From Climacium dendroides (taxonomy: Eukaryota > Streptophyta > Bryopsida > Hypnales > Climaciaceae): 64,000 nucleotides of DNA. The first letter of the stretch is position 1, and every line of letters starts with the position of its first letter. Below are positions 1-11,667 of the stretch, one piece after another. The notes below the pieces were generated by a model that was not told the DNA's origin, did not search any database, and saw nothing but the letters and a program-made list of their open reading frames with translations. The position numbers and the translations under genes are program-made. The stretch covers positions 24,242,001 to 24,306,000 of the forward strand of contig OX467082.1 of the NCBI GenBank assembly GCA_950106755.1. Reading direction: 5' to 3'.

Positions 1-260
1 ATTTGATCAACAACAAAGGACTCTATTTAAAACTGAATATTTTTTATTTTATGTAGCAACTATGAAAATACTAGTTGAATCATCATTTCTTGACAAACAA
101 GCTATGGTCTTCTATTTCTAAGGGTTTCATCACCAATCTACTACCATCAACTCTTTTGACACCACATTTATGATTGTTGATCAATTAACAAAAATGTCCT
201 CAAAAAAGTCGCATTTTATCTCCTGCAAAAAAAACCATTTATAAAAAAACTCTTTTTGAA
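1..260 (+). pseudogene. Ty3/gypsy integrase core, 5' part (relic)
   Basis: Translating across frames gives the familiar start of a gypsy integrase core: a W-S-S-I-S..G-F-I-T-N-L motif near 95-135, then F-D-T-T-F-M-I-V-D-Q-L-T-K-M and H-F-I-S-C-K-K near 160-230. The frame changes between these pieces. The position usually held by the first catalytic Asp reads Gly. The relic is cut by an inserted element at 263 and resumes after 970. It probably continues to the left of the window. It is a non-functional retrotransposon fragment; the match is by motif recognition, not by search. Confidence 0.75.
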
Positions 261-262
261 TA

Positions 263-970
263 TTCCCTCTGTCTCAAAATAAATTTGTGAATTCCTAAAA
301 ATGTTAGATTAACAAGTAAGGTGCTCCTATTTGGACATAAATGCATAATTTTGGTAGCTTCTAATCAATTCCAACACACTTGAAAGTACACAACAAAATT
401 ATCAATTTTTTTACTTATTTTGCTATTGGCTCTGATGGAATGAATTTTGATCATCCTACTATCAACTCTCATGCAATTAACTTTGATTAGGTCATGTCCA
501 TTCAACTTTGATGAATTCCTATGATTCAACTTCAAAAAATTGATGTTAGTAAACTTTGATGAGACCTTGTCAATCAACTTTGATGAACTCATATCAACAA
601 TTTTTGATCAGGTCGATGTAGCTAGAGCTTGTGATTCTACTTTCAATTGATTAATATTTTCCATTGTTCTTTGGTAAACTCACATGATTGAAGTGTGATT
701 AGGGCATGAGATTCAACTTAAATCAACCCATATGAATGGTCTTTGATAAGCTCTCGTGAGGAAACTAAATCAAATTGGGATTCATTGCAATCTATTCTTA
801 GAATTCAACTACCATACGTCCATAGATTCAAGCTCTTTCAAATCCTACAATTCAACTTTGATCATGGAAGGCTGCAAACAATGTTCATGTTTGTGAATTA
901 TTAAAAAATTGAGTATTATTTGAGACAAGTAATATTAAGAAATCATGGATTTATTTTGAAATTGAGGGAG
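263..970. mobile_element. Stowaway/mariner-like non-autonomous element inserted in the gypsy relic
   Basis: The left end reads TA-TTCCCTCTGTCTCAAAATAAAT and the right end is its imperfect complement (ATTTATTTTGAAATTGAGGGAG-TA). This resembles the plant Stowaway consensus CTCCCTCCGTYYC with a TA target duplication (261-262 and 971-972). At about 0.7 kb it is long for a MITE. The interior (365-900) is filled with degenerate copies of a short CAACTTTGATGA-type phrase and holds no convincing gene. Integrase motifs lie directly on both sides, so the insertion postdates the retrotransposon. Confidence 0.75.
400..900. repeat. Degenerate CAACTTTGATGA minisatellite
   Basis: The phrase (T)CAACTTTGATGAAYTC and variants recur about every 25-45 bp through this stretch, for example near 498, 528, 550, 578, 709 and 851. 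The copies are too diverged to give a strict period. They lie wholly inside the Stowaway-like element and probably amplified there. Confidence 0.5.
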
Positions 971-1345
971 TACTATTTATTGATATCATGGATTACCAGA
1001 TGACATCCTATTGAATTGAGTATCACAATTTATATTTAAATTTTAGAGATCCTTTTTAAAAATTTTAGAGGTGGATATCAAGCTCTTTTTTGCTTTTCAT
1101 CCTCAAAATAATGGTCAAACCCAACATATCAATCAAGTTTTGGAGCAATATTTTCTCGGCAATATCAACTATCAACAAGATGCTTAAACCTTATATTTGT
1201 CAATGGTTCAATTTACGTACAACAATACCATCCATGCATTGCCTCAACAAATACCATTTTATTCCAAATATGGATATCATTTAAAATTTAATCTTTTAAA
1301 TTTATCAAAGAGTGACAATCCTATAGTTGATAATTTTACAATATG
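971..1345 (+). pseudogene. Ty3/gypsy integrase, 3' part (relic)
   Basis: Continuation of the integrase after the 263-970 insertion. From about 996 one frame reads H-G-L-P-D-D-I, then V-S-Q-F, then F-H-P-Q-N-N-G-Q-T-Q near 1095. It goes on to the N-Q-V-L-E-Q-Y, Y-N-N-T-I-H-A and G-Y-H segments of the integrase C-terminal half. Stop codons interrupt it, at least at the position after D-I-L-L-N, in the F-K-F region and after Y-Q-Q-D-A. The wording after the catalytic core is closer to gypsy elements of mosses, lycophytes and gymnosperms than to common angiosperm forms; this last point is an impression. Non-functional. Confidence 0.85.
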
Positions 1346-4300
1346 ACTATCGCAACTTCAAGCAACAAATTATATATTTTATTTTAATTTGAAGTTCAAG
1401 TGAAATAGTCTCCCAATATAACCATGATTTTGTTCTTTGATTTTATAAACATATTTTTAATGACATTTTAGGAGTTTTGGATGATTTTTCTAGGCATTCT
1501 TTTCTGGTGATACATATGTGAGCCCTATATTTGTCATTTGGGTCTTGGATTTTTTTTCTTTTGATTAGTTTATATTAGTATTTTTATTCAAATTGACCTA
1601 AAAAGAATGTTAACATTGTGTTTGATAGAAGTCCCTACTAATACAATGTATTATTACCAAAAATTTCAAAAGTGCTCTAAGTACTTCCATTTACTATTCC
1701 TAGTATCTAAGTAGGTGTTTAGAATGTCAACTAAGGATTTGAGATAGTTTTGAGCCTTGATGGTTAAAGTAGTAGAAACACCAAAATTAGATTTTTATCA
1801 AATTTATCTGTAATGAGCATGTGATCGATCACAAGCTAAAAGAGTGAGTAGAAAAGTTTGCAAAAGTCTTAGTAAGTTTTAGAAACTCCTACAGGAAATC
1901 CACGTATAGGTTACCATCCAATTCGTAAAAATTGGGAAAAAGTCATATGTAGTTTTGGGAGGTAAAAATCCACAATTTTGAAAATCATGTGACCAAAGAA
2001 TGGAAAGAGGTGTTTGTCGTATATAAATATGCCAAGAGTGCAATGGTGAAGTTGGTTTGCCAAGATTCTCTAATATAAAAATGATTCTTTCTCGAAGGAA
2101 TTATATCAGGAGGTTTGATTTTAAATCCTCACACTATTAATGCAAGGTAAAAGTAAAAAATTTCACTTAGCTTTAGGGAAATTTTTAGAATTTTTCCAAA
2201 AAAATTCATATTTTTCTGAATTGTAGAAGATTACTCCATGGATAGTCAACCGTGGTTATTGGCATTGGAAAATTTATAGAAATTACTCAAGTAGCACTAA
2301 AATCCCACTAAAAATTAGGATAGTGTATTTTAGCCTAAATAAGCATCTAACCAAATTTCATGACATTCCAACACCGACGAGTACCTCAACCAGCAATGGC
2401 AATGGTGATAGCAACAATAACAACAACCACTTTTAACAAATTTATAAAGTTTGAGATGAGTTGACTAGTGAACCAAGAGTGTACAATGTTCAATTGAAGT
2501 CAAATTGGACTTTTTCTTATTTTTTTGAATCTTCCAAACAATCTATGCTAGTCAAAACTTTGAAAAAAGGCAAACTCCAACATTTGGATTTCCTACCTTT
2601 TTCATTGGTTTGCTAATCATTAGTTTCCAATTGCAAAATGTATTGGAAGTAGGGGTTGGGTATTCTTCTAGGCTAATTTGTGTCTTTTGAAGACAATTGT
2701 AGAATCCATTTGAAATTTGGAGCATTTCTCCCAAAATTAGAGCGATCACAACAATAGGGTAGAATTTGAAGTTTTAGCATTATTTGATTTTTACATAGGT
2801 AGTAGTAGGTAATTTGAGAAGGAAAGGGGGACTTGAAAAAGTATAAAAGGCCTTCTCTCTTCTTAATTTGCACCCCTTTTCTTATTTCTTATTAAGTTGT
2901 TTCGAGGCCGTTGTCTTGCATTTTTGTTATTTGCCAAAATCATTGGCGGTGTTTGAATTTTGGCCATTTGGATAAAAAAACTTGCTTATGGAATTTCATT
3001 TTGTTAACATTTGAAGCCCATTTAAAGGATGTTGGAGTCCCTTTGGAGAGTTTGGTGATTACTATTGTGTTTTTAAAGCTAATACTAACATTTGCTTTGT
3101 TATTCATGAGATTTCATTTACTAACCATACAAGCAAGATTATTGTGAGAGGTTTCCCATTTTTCGAAGAAAATCCCTCTACAAATCTTGTTGCTAATAAG
3201 TACGTATTTGTTGTGGTCTAAATTGTGGTTTTTTTAAATGTATTTTTTCTACTAAAAATCATCCCAACCGAGCTTCTTGTGTGGGATATCCAAACTTTTG
3301 TTAGTAAACATCCTCTTGAAGCATTAACATAAGAATACATTATACGTAGTCCAAAAGTGTTGTTTGGTGTCATTTAAAGGGATTTGAGGTTAGATCCAAA
3401 ACTCGTAAAAGTCCCCATATTATCCAATCATATTTAATTTTGTCTTCTAATATTTGGTGTTAATCCACCAATATGGTGAAACTATTGTCCTTATAACAAT
3501 TTTCATCTATAGTTCAAACAAGTGTTTTCCAAGTTATGCTTTAAAATTTGGACTTAAAACTTCTAGATGGCAAAGCTATTGTCAAATCTATCCTTTTCAA
3601 AAATTATAGTAACAAAACTATTTGCAAATTATTTTATAACTTTAGGCCTACCTCCCCCCAAACGGTGAAGCTTCGCTCTTAGTTTAAATTTCCGTGTTTG
3701 TTTTTGGTTAAAGGGGTCCCCAAAAGGAGGCCCAAATATTGGTTTAGAAATAAAAAATTGACAACAACCACCAAGGTTAAAAAACAATAGTTTAATTTAG
3801 GACAGCAGTCAACCAAAAAAGGGCCAATAATCGACCAAAAGGGCTAGTAATTGGTCCGAAAGGGCAATAGTTTGGCCAAAGAGCCACCAAGTAGTTGACC
3901 CACCCAACAGGTGGTGGATATTGAGATCTAAGCAAGCAAGTACTAAGATCAAAGCAGACAAGTTCTAAGATCAAGCATGCATGTGCTTAGACTAGATTGG
4001 GCTTCTAGTTCACATACATATTGGTTCAAAAATCAAATTCAAACTGGAATGATGCCTAAGGGCCCCAATTTTGATTATTAAAACTTAATTTTCACAAACA
4101 AAGATAGTGAAATTGACTTTCAAACAAGACAGTGAAGGTGAGGACTGGATTGTTAAAATAGACCAAAGTGAAGTTAGGTTAGAGCTCAACCATATCAAAC
4201 TTGACTTGAAATTAGAAGTTGTACACCTCCTAAATCCAATTCAAATTGCCAAATCTCCATGTGTACGTTGCTTTCAACACTCCAAAACATCACATCAAGA

Positions 4301-5158
4301 ACTGAATAAGTGCAAGTGAGGAGCTTAAGAGGAGAGATTGGTACTTAATAGTTGATGGAAATTGCTAGTTTGGATGTGAGCCATTCATTAAAGAATAATT
4401 GACTTTGATAACCAAGAATTGACTTTGATTACAAGACAAATAGACAAATCAAAATGTAGAAATAGTTGACTTCTTTAAATTCAATAAGTTAGTTATTAGA
4501 AGGTAGAAGCCAAACCATCTTATCTTTCAAGGTTTGTTTGATCCTAAACAAATTAGAAGCATTTAGCAAATTAGAATTAATTAGATTTGATAGGATTTTA
4601 TTCCACAAAAATATCCGAAAAGAAAAGAAAAAATTAGAAAGAAAAAAAGAGAAAAAAAAGAAGTTTGGGACAAGGAAGGAGAGAGTTAGAATTCCTCTAG
4701 CCACAATGCGACATTCAAATACAACTTTTAAAATACAACAAAAATATTAATGAAGTTGAAGGACAATACAACGAGTTTGCAATTGCATTGAACAAAGACA
4801 GAACCATTGAGGCCACAACTTTTGAGGTTAATCTTTAACTTTTCCCCCATTTGCTCATTTTCACCAAAAATATTAGATTTAAGTTGAAACAATTAAATTA
4901 GTAGTTAGAAGTTAAGGTCAGAACATTAGAGTCATTAGGAAATTAGGAGTTAGATTCAAAAGTAGTTAGGAAATTTCCATAGCTTTTGAAAAAGATATTA
5001 AACATAAAAATTAGATTAAAACTTCAAAAGTTACGCTAGAATGAAAAGTAGTCTTTAAATTGAACATAAAGATAAAAAGTCATCCAAGGAAATCTTGAAA
5101 GAATATTAGAATCTAAATTTAAATAAAAATAATAAAAATAAAAAATTCAAATATAAAA
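1346..5158. other. AT-rich intergenic DNA, no gene seen
   Basis: Only short, low-complexity reading frames occur. There are A-rich stretches (4610-4670) and no splice-supported exons, RNA genes or clear terminal repeats. Around 3905-3980 a phrase of the type CTAAGATCAAGCA recurs three times. Probably decayed transposon sequence. Confidence 0.6.
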
Positions 5159-5273
5159 GAAATTGATGGATGAATTTTGGTAAACTAGAGAATGGTCAAA
5201 CTTCATCCATAGATAACTTTTACTAAGAAGGTCAAAAATAAAATTGTTTTACCTTTTTAGAAAGTTAAATTCA
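5159..5273. repeat. Dispersed repeat, copy 1
   Basis: A block containing TGGATGAA...GGTCAAACTTCATCCA...TAACTTTT...AAGGTCAAA. Related blocks lie at 5629-5745 and 20755-20870. It looks like the inner part of an old, high-copy element. No coding capacity. Confidence 0.55.
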
Positions 5274-5628
5274 AGTCCTTTGAAATAGAATCATTTAACC
5301 TTAAGACAAAAAGTAAAATCAAAAGTCAAAACAAAGTAGTATGAAACAATTAAGAATCTTTCATCAAAATCAAAAGATAATCAAGGAACAAGATAGGTAT
5401 AGAATTTTAAATGAAATATTCCTAGGATTCCAAAACTAGTTTAACCTCAAGAATGGGATTAAACATGAAGAAGTTAGGATAAGATGAAGTTTTAACCAAA
5501 AGTAAGGAAAAATTGGATGAAAGTCAATTAGAGTTGATCAAACCAAGCCAAGTTCAAAATTTAGATAGAAGATTAAAAATTAAAAATAATATAAAAATCA
5601 AAAGTCAATTTTGTTTGCTAAACATTAG

Positions 5629-6040
5629 GAATCAATGGATGAAAGTTTAGAGGTTAGTTTAAAGGTCAAACTTCATCCACAAATATCTTTTAGAAAATTA
5701 GGTCAAAATTAGATTTCTTTATCATTTTAGAAAAGATAAAATTAGCCCTACAATTTAGACTATCTAACTTTCCCACTTGGCAAATCCACATTGACCCTTA
5801 GTTTTTATTGTCATAGCCCAAATTGGGTATGTTATTAATTTTTTGAAATTGGTTAGTATTTGCCACAAGGAAAGTTTAGGTAGAAATCAACAACTAAAGA
5901 TCCATTGCTTGGAAGGTGTAACTAGATTACACATTGTAGACGCCCAATAGGAATTTTATATGACAAAAATAACTTAAGAACCTGCTTGTGTTTGTGTTAT
6001 TCCAAGGGTGGGAATAAAGCGCCCACAACATCCTCTTACA
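5629..6040. repeat. Dispersed repeat, copy 2 (LTR-element-like relic)
   Basis: Collinear with 20755-21130: the GGTCAAACTTCATC block, then GATCCATTGCTTGGAAGG (about 5900), then an AAGGGTGGGAATAAAGCGCCCACAA segment (about 6004-6028). The last piece resembles the non-coding leader of plant LTR retrotransposons, but no LTR pair or primer-binding site could be confirmed. Confidence 0.5.
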
Positions 6041-6076
6041 AAGGCCAATGAATAAGTGTAAATGTAGAAATGTGAG

Positions 6077-6140
6077 GTACTTTTTCACTAACTTTTAGTG
6101 ACTGGTACTTGACAAAAAGTAAAAGTTAGTGAAAAAGTAC
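6077..6140. repeat. Perfect 21-bp-arm hairpin
   Basis: GTACTTTTTCACTAACTTTT(A) at 6077-6097 is the exact reverse complement of 6120-6140, around a 22-base spacer. It could be the tip of a foldback MITE or a small hairpin RNA locus; nothing chooses between these. Confidence 0.75.
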
Positions 6141-6780
6141 GCTGGCTTATCCACGGATGAACTCCTAATGCAGATACAATGTTCTAAGAGTCCCGGTCCT
6201 ATATAGTATTCTAAGGTGGGCAACACATCGTGGGCAACATGTCAGGCTGGGCAACACGTCTTATACATGGATGCAACCTATGACCTAATCATATATATAC
6301 AAGATAATACTTTTAAAGTATACAAATATTTCATTAATTAACACTTTTTTTTTATGTGTTGGGGTAACAGGTCCAGTAATTGCTCTTTTTGAGCTTTTCG
6401 AATCTATGTGCAAAATGCCTAGGTGAATCTGTCACAGTAGTCAACAAGTCCAGTATGCAGGAGTATGAAAGGTTTAGGATAAAGTACCAAATTCTTGGTC
6501 TTTGAGCTTTCTCCTTTCTTTTAAGATTGGGCAACAAGTCTCAGGGCAACAAGTCCAAAAACACGGGGTGAGTCATTCCTTAAACACACAAAAGTATTTG
6601 TCAATCACAAAGATTACTAATTCTACTAATTAATTCCGTCTTCCTAATACTATGACCTAAGCCCAAACTAGGGATCTTTGGGCCGTTCGGAAAATTTGGA
6701 CCTTTATTTTAGTTTGTTTTTGGTCAATTCATCCAAATATTGAATTCAAAATTACAATTTTATTAATATAACTTATTATT

Positions 6781-7080
6781 TTTGGCCCGCAGGACCTATT
6801 GCCGTACAAAAGACCCTAAGACCGGGCAATCCGACCTTATGGCCGTGAGGGGGTATCAACTGGGAGTACGGACATGAATCGGGAAAGGGGACGGATACCA
6901 ATGGGGAGGGTATCGTGGGGGTCGGGCGGGATCATGAGCCCGCAGGCGCCGAACTGCTTCGTCGTGCCTGTTGGCCGGCGCTTCTCTCCCCACGCCGCGC
7001 CTTCCGAGATTCCAATGACTTCGATCAAGGATCCGCACTTCGGGATTGTTGCAATTCGCACTGATTCTTGACTCGCAACA
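6781..7080. other. GC-rich patch of unknown origin
   Basis: A sudden rise in GC inside AT-rich DNA. A 74-codon open frame runs on the minus strand (7061-6837) with a shorter overlapping one on the plus strand. No family was recognised and no splice context is convincing. It could be an old exon, a fragment of organellar or foreign DNA, or the GC-rich end of a transposon. Confidence 0.4.
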
Positions 7081-7369
7081 ACCGTGCGATGAAATTCAAG
7101 TCATCTGCAACTCTATTAGTACAGGATTTTGAGAATTTCAAGGTCGCCAAAAGACCAAATCCCTAATTTCGGAGCTGAAGTTGCCGCGTTGAATCTTCAC
7201 CAAACTCGTTCTTAAAATTTTATTTCATTTTCAATTTGCTTATTCTCACACTCTGAGGCAGGGTTTGATCAAGTAATCAACATCCTAGAGCCCTCAGTTA
7301 CAACTAATTTGAGCAATCAATGAACAGATGAAACATACGATGCTGCGGCTCCGAGGTCATGGATTTGCA

Positions 7370-7630
7370 CCAATCATTCACCAATTTCTTCCGATCAGCC
7401 CCAATTTCAATTCCTTGACCTCGACCAACACACACAATGCAACTGCGATCTCAGATTTGGCAATTAGAGTGTCAAAATTTCGAATTTCCTGGATGGGGGA
7501 ACTTATCAGAGACGTCTGCGCCGTACCAAATTGCTCCCAATTTCACCCGATCAACTCTGATTTCACGATCTTGCTGTTCTCCGACGTTTGCGATGCAATC
7601 GCGATCTTGGATCCAGCAACCAGGGCCGTT
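7370..7630. repeat. Two degenerate tandem units of about 157 bp
   Basis: The phrases CCAATTTCTTCCGATCA and TGCAACTGCGATCTCAGAT (from 7380) recur as CCAATTTCACCCGATCA and TGCAATCGCGATCTTGGAT (from about 7537). Overlapping frames of 128 codons (+) and 147 codons (-) cross this block but show no recognisable motif, so I do not call a gene. Confidence 0.5.
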
Positions 7631-7989
7631 CAACTCCTCGAATTCCAAAAAACAAATCTTCGATGTGTTCCTGTAAGTTTGAGATCTGTCTGCTCCAATT
7701 CTTCTCGAGTGTGATCTCTGATTTTCCGTCACTTCCTGATCCACCAAGACCTCAATTTCTTGATCGCCCAAACCAATCCAAACTCGAGTACTGATCAAAT
7801 TGCACAATCTGATTTTCAATGCACCGTGAAGTGTAAAAAGTCGCAAGCTCCAAATCTCCTCTTCAAACAACGCTAAGCACAACACCCATTTCCAACACTC
7901 CAATTTTCCACTCAATCGATTCAGACCAGCTCTCGGTGTTCACAAATTTCCACTCCAAATTTCACACATAAAACCAAGGTAACTGGAAT

Positions 7990-9740
7990 ACTCACAAACA
8001 TATAAAAGACAATGCACAAAATATATTTATATATATTAATATAAACTTGGGACTTACAAATGCCATAGAGTTTTTATTTTTTTCTCAATTTATAGTTTTG
8101 AAAACGAGGTGCCACACCTCTTGGAAAGGGGTGAGACCTCGGTCACACACCCCATTCATCCCTTTTTATTTTTTTATTTTTATACTTTTTCATCCATCCA
8201 TCCATCTAACTAGCCCCATTCACACTACAAAAGTCTAACTACTTTTTACTTTAACTTTATTTATTTATTTATTTATTTTTATTTTCTACTTTTTATTTTA
8301 AAGTGTTTTTCTACTATTTTTCTACTACTTTTTCCTACTTTTCTATTACTTTCCTATAACTTTTTTTATAAAAAAGCTAAAAATAACTTAAAAAGTAATT
8401 TTTTCTATACTACAAGAAAGAACGCCACTAACATTTATTTCAAATGCAATTCTCACTTGTATCCAAATTAAATGTCACAAAAGGACATGAATTCACACAC
8501 CACTAAATTCTCAATTAGATTGATTTCTACTATCCTAAAATGTATTTATGCAACAATTCAATATATTATTACAAGAATATTCAATATACAAAAGAATATT
8601 CATTACCTTTAGAATAGAGACTACTGTAGTACTACAACACCAAAAAAATTTCATCAAATTGCAAGGTTTCTTTAACCTTACATTGATGTTTAGGTTGAGA
8701 AGTAGTCAATGGATAACTTTCCAAATCATTGTAGAAATAAAGATTGCACCTATTGGTTCAAAAATCAGATCATTTTTGAGTGACTACTTTAATCATAGCT
8801 TGGTGTTCTTTTAGAATTAATCCCAAAAGACTAATTAGTCACCTTGGAGATCGTCTTTTTTAGTACCTTGTGAATCATTTGTTTAAAAAATGTAAGAAAA
8901 TTCATTGGAGGTCAAACTACTGTGCAAAATCTCCCTATTCTACACAAAATAAAATTTGCACTTCTATCTTATATAAAAGGATTCTTTGTCATCCATCCAA
9001 CGCTTTGTGTCCATAGCAACGTTACAAGGTTATAGGTTTAAGAAGATGTTTGGACGTGATTAGAGTTTAGCAAAAAATAATAAAATAAAAACTATGTGGA
9101 TGAAAATGTGAAATGAAATTGCGACTCAACTTATATTTAATATAAGAGAAATTAGTTGCTAATCACATTGCAATTGCAAAGACGCTTTATTTCTTGTACC
9201 AAAAAATTGCTCTTGCACACATTCCTAGAGTGTCACAATGTTCCCTCCTTGGGCATGTATCGTAGACATGTTCCTAATTGTGCAACACCACTATAGTACA
9301 TGCCACCATACTACATAGGAAATGTCTCGGAGCTATATATGATGGAAATGTTTCACCGCTATGCTTAAAAATAAGAAGCCAACATTTGTAGCTCCTATAA
9401 TGAAACCTAACGTGCATACTTAGTGGATGGCACATTGATCACACATTGATGCATATAGTTGTGAACTTGATTGTAAAAAGGTTCACAATTTTTCAAATAC
9501 AATTGTCATTTCATTTGACCACAATACTCTCATCTCATTTACAAACTAGAATATTTATTAAATAGTAAAAAAGGTGATACCCACGTTGTGGAAAACCATT
9601 TGAAACCTAAATATGCACGGCTAGTAGCATGTCTACGATACTGTATTTACTGTACGTACTCTTCTAACTCCGATCTCTAAACCCAAGTCAACACTTTTCA
9701 AACTAAAGAAACTGTCGAAGCCACCAAGCTACTTTGTCCG
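7990..9740. other. AT-rich spacer, no gene seen
   Basis: Homopolymer- and TTTA-rich sequence (8235-8290). There is no recognised coding or RNA feature. Confidence 0.6.
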
Positions 9741-10669
9741 TACACAACTTTCTTAACCTTGGGCATGGGATGCAACATACGAACTCAATGGGGGAGTTGA
9801 TACTTGACTCCAAGAGTACTGCTCCATTCCAGCGTCGTATCGATTTCCTGCAATTTCGTCTTGAGGCACTGCAGCTGCAACTTCCTTCACCTCCTCTAGA
9901 GTCAGCTTCACAAACGCAGCGCCGACATTCTCATCCAAATTGGGAATCTTGGAGGTACCTGAAACGCCAGGGAAACACGTCCTCAGAATTGAAGATGAAG
10001 TGCAAGAATAGCATTTGAAAACCATACGCAAAAATTATAGGAAGTCCAAGTTCAATTGGTCGCTTTCCCAAATGTGTGCACAACTTCAGAGACTTCGTGT
10101 TAACAACAATTGGGCAATGAACTTGTAATTACTATCTAAATTTATTAATGCAAGCTTCTAGGTATACTTCCGGATTTATCTTATCCATCTTTCTCAACTT
10201 CATATCCACATTCTAATTCATACTACTCAGTTTCAGCTACGAATAGTCAGAGCTGAATCCGCAAGAATTTAAGAAAGAAGAAATCACGTTCAGAAGGTTT
10301 AAATCAGGGAAATATGCTTTGGAAGTTACTAAAGTATAACGAAATTGTTAGCTTTTCAAATTGGATTTTCAAGTTTTTGTTTTGCACACTAAAGGATCAT
10401 GGATAATTTCCACAAACTGAAATCCAACCTGGGTTTAGGGTACAACATCGTCTCCCTGGTGCAAAACCCAAGCTAGAGCTAGCTTGGATACATTTTCTGA
10501 AGGCAAATCACAAGCCAACACATGCTTCACTATCACTTCCTTCAGCGAAATTTAGCCCTGAGGGACCAGTTTTGGGCCTCTCAATTAGGCAAAAAGTCGC
10601 AGTTTAAACTTCATGTTCTCACAGTCACAAAGTATTATCACAATTAAGATTAGGTGTGAGCAATTCAGG

Positions 10670-10846
10670 CTAGTTTGTAGCAAAATTGCAATTCGTTTGC
10701 AAAATCGGCTTGGCCTCACAGACTGCGGCAAAGGAGCCGATTGTGCACAGGAACGCTACTCCAATGATGGGGAACCTGCTCTTAACGGTACTGAACGCGC
10801 CCTTGAAGGCGGATTCTGCCCTGCTCGCAGAGGAGCGCTCGCCCAT
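10670..10846 (-). CDS. Small 58-codon open frame in the GC-rich insert (hypothetical)
   Basis: It starts at ATG 10846 (M-G-E-R-S-S-A-S-R) and ends with TAG at 10670-10672. The first 45 codons are GC-rich, like real coding DNA in this window, and contain one hydrophobic stretch, F-P-I-I-G-V-A-F-L-C-T-I-G-S-F, that could be a membrane helix. The frame stays open upstream of the ATG, so this may be an exon fragment of a larger gene captured here. No family recognised. Expression and function are unknown. Confidence 0.3.
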   Translation of the reverse strand: MGERSSASRAESAFKGAFSTVKSRFPIIGVAFLCTIGSFAAVCEAKPILQTNCNFATN

Positions 10847-10868
10847 GCTTGCAGGGTAGAATCCGCCC
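10808..10868. repeat. GC-rich hairpin
   Basis: GGCGGATTCTGCCCTGC is followed after about 25 bases by GCAGGGTAGAATCCGCC, a 17-bp inverted repeat with one mismatch. It sits at the 5' edge of the small minus-strand frame. Confidence 0.65.
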
Positions 10869-11515
10869 TGGAGTACGTTCTCTAGTACATTTAAACTTCA
10901 TGTTCTCACAATCACAAAGTATTATCTAATCAATTTCATAATATATTGATATGTTGCCAAGGGAAGTTCAAAAGGGCAATTATCGTTTCATATTTAGTTG
11001 AATGCATTGAATAATACAAGCCAAAGTTCACAATTGTGAACCAATGTGGGGATTGTCGGAGGCTTGCTGAATTAACCTTTTAAACGTCACAGCCAGACCT
11101 TGGGGCTAGCTTTTCGGTGTATTTTTCAAAACTTTGACGTCGAAGCGTTATTGTCTCATACTAACAAGATCCAGTGAACTACCGTAATGCAGATGGATTG
11201 AACTTACACGCCTGACGTCTGTCTCCGAAAGTTTCTCCGCCAGTGATTTTGCGGAGAAGAAGCCTCGTCCAAGTGGACTGTAAGCCACAATCCCAATCCC
11301 CAATTCTCTGCATTTTAACACAAAGGGGAATGTATGAAACAGATATAGCAACATAAATTTGGAACCATGAGGTAAACCTGCCTATGACAGGCAGAATGAG
11401 TGGTTTGTTATGTTGCCATTAGAAAAATAAATAAATAAAATTCTTCCATACCAAGACAAATGTGTGAAATGAAGGAAGCTAAAAATCAGTTAACTTCCTA
11501 ATGTTCAATTGTCTA

Positions 11516-11667
11516 TTAACCCATAAAGGACCAGGTCAATGAAGGTAGTGAAAAAGTGACTGCAACTAACATGTTTTTGTTAGTAGCCACTTTAGCTATT
11601 AATGAAAATATGTTAGTTGCAGCCACTTTTTCATTTCTTGTCATCGACTTGGTCCTTAATGGGTTAA
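11516..11667. mobile_element. Short foldback MITE with TTAA ends
   Basis: Begins TTAACCCATAAAGGACCAGG and ends with the imperfect complement GGTCCTTAATGGGTTAA. The inverted arms extend about 60 bp (AAAGTGACTGCAACTAACATG against its partner near 11610-11630). TTAA on both sides fits a TTAA target duplication. Smallest clear member of the TTAA-terminal family; it lies in an AKR intron. Confidence 0.8.

Larger units (their letters stand above)
10602..10924. repeat. 37-bp direct repeats flanking a GC-rich insert
   Basis: TTTAAACTTCATGTTCTCAC followed by A-(G/A)-TCACAAAGTATTATC occurs at about 10602-10638 and again at about 10888-10924, nearly identical. The 250 bp between them is GC-rich (10690-10885), unlike the surrounding intron of the AKR pseudogene. 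This looks like a local duplication produced with an insertion, or two repeat ends around captured DNA. Confidence 0.75.

Noticed and set aside
4489..4750. Lys- or Phe-rich frames on both strands
   Set aside because: Produced by an A-rich tract.
7328..7915. Overlapping 128-codon (+) and 147-codon (-) frames
   Set aside because: No recognised motif on either strand, tandem-repeat origin, and no splice or start context; kept only as a repeat.
8409..8435. CTACAAGAAAGAACGCC, similar to a CACTA tip
   Set aside because: Lacks the leading CA, and no matching opposite terminus or 3-bp duplication was found.
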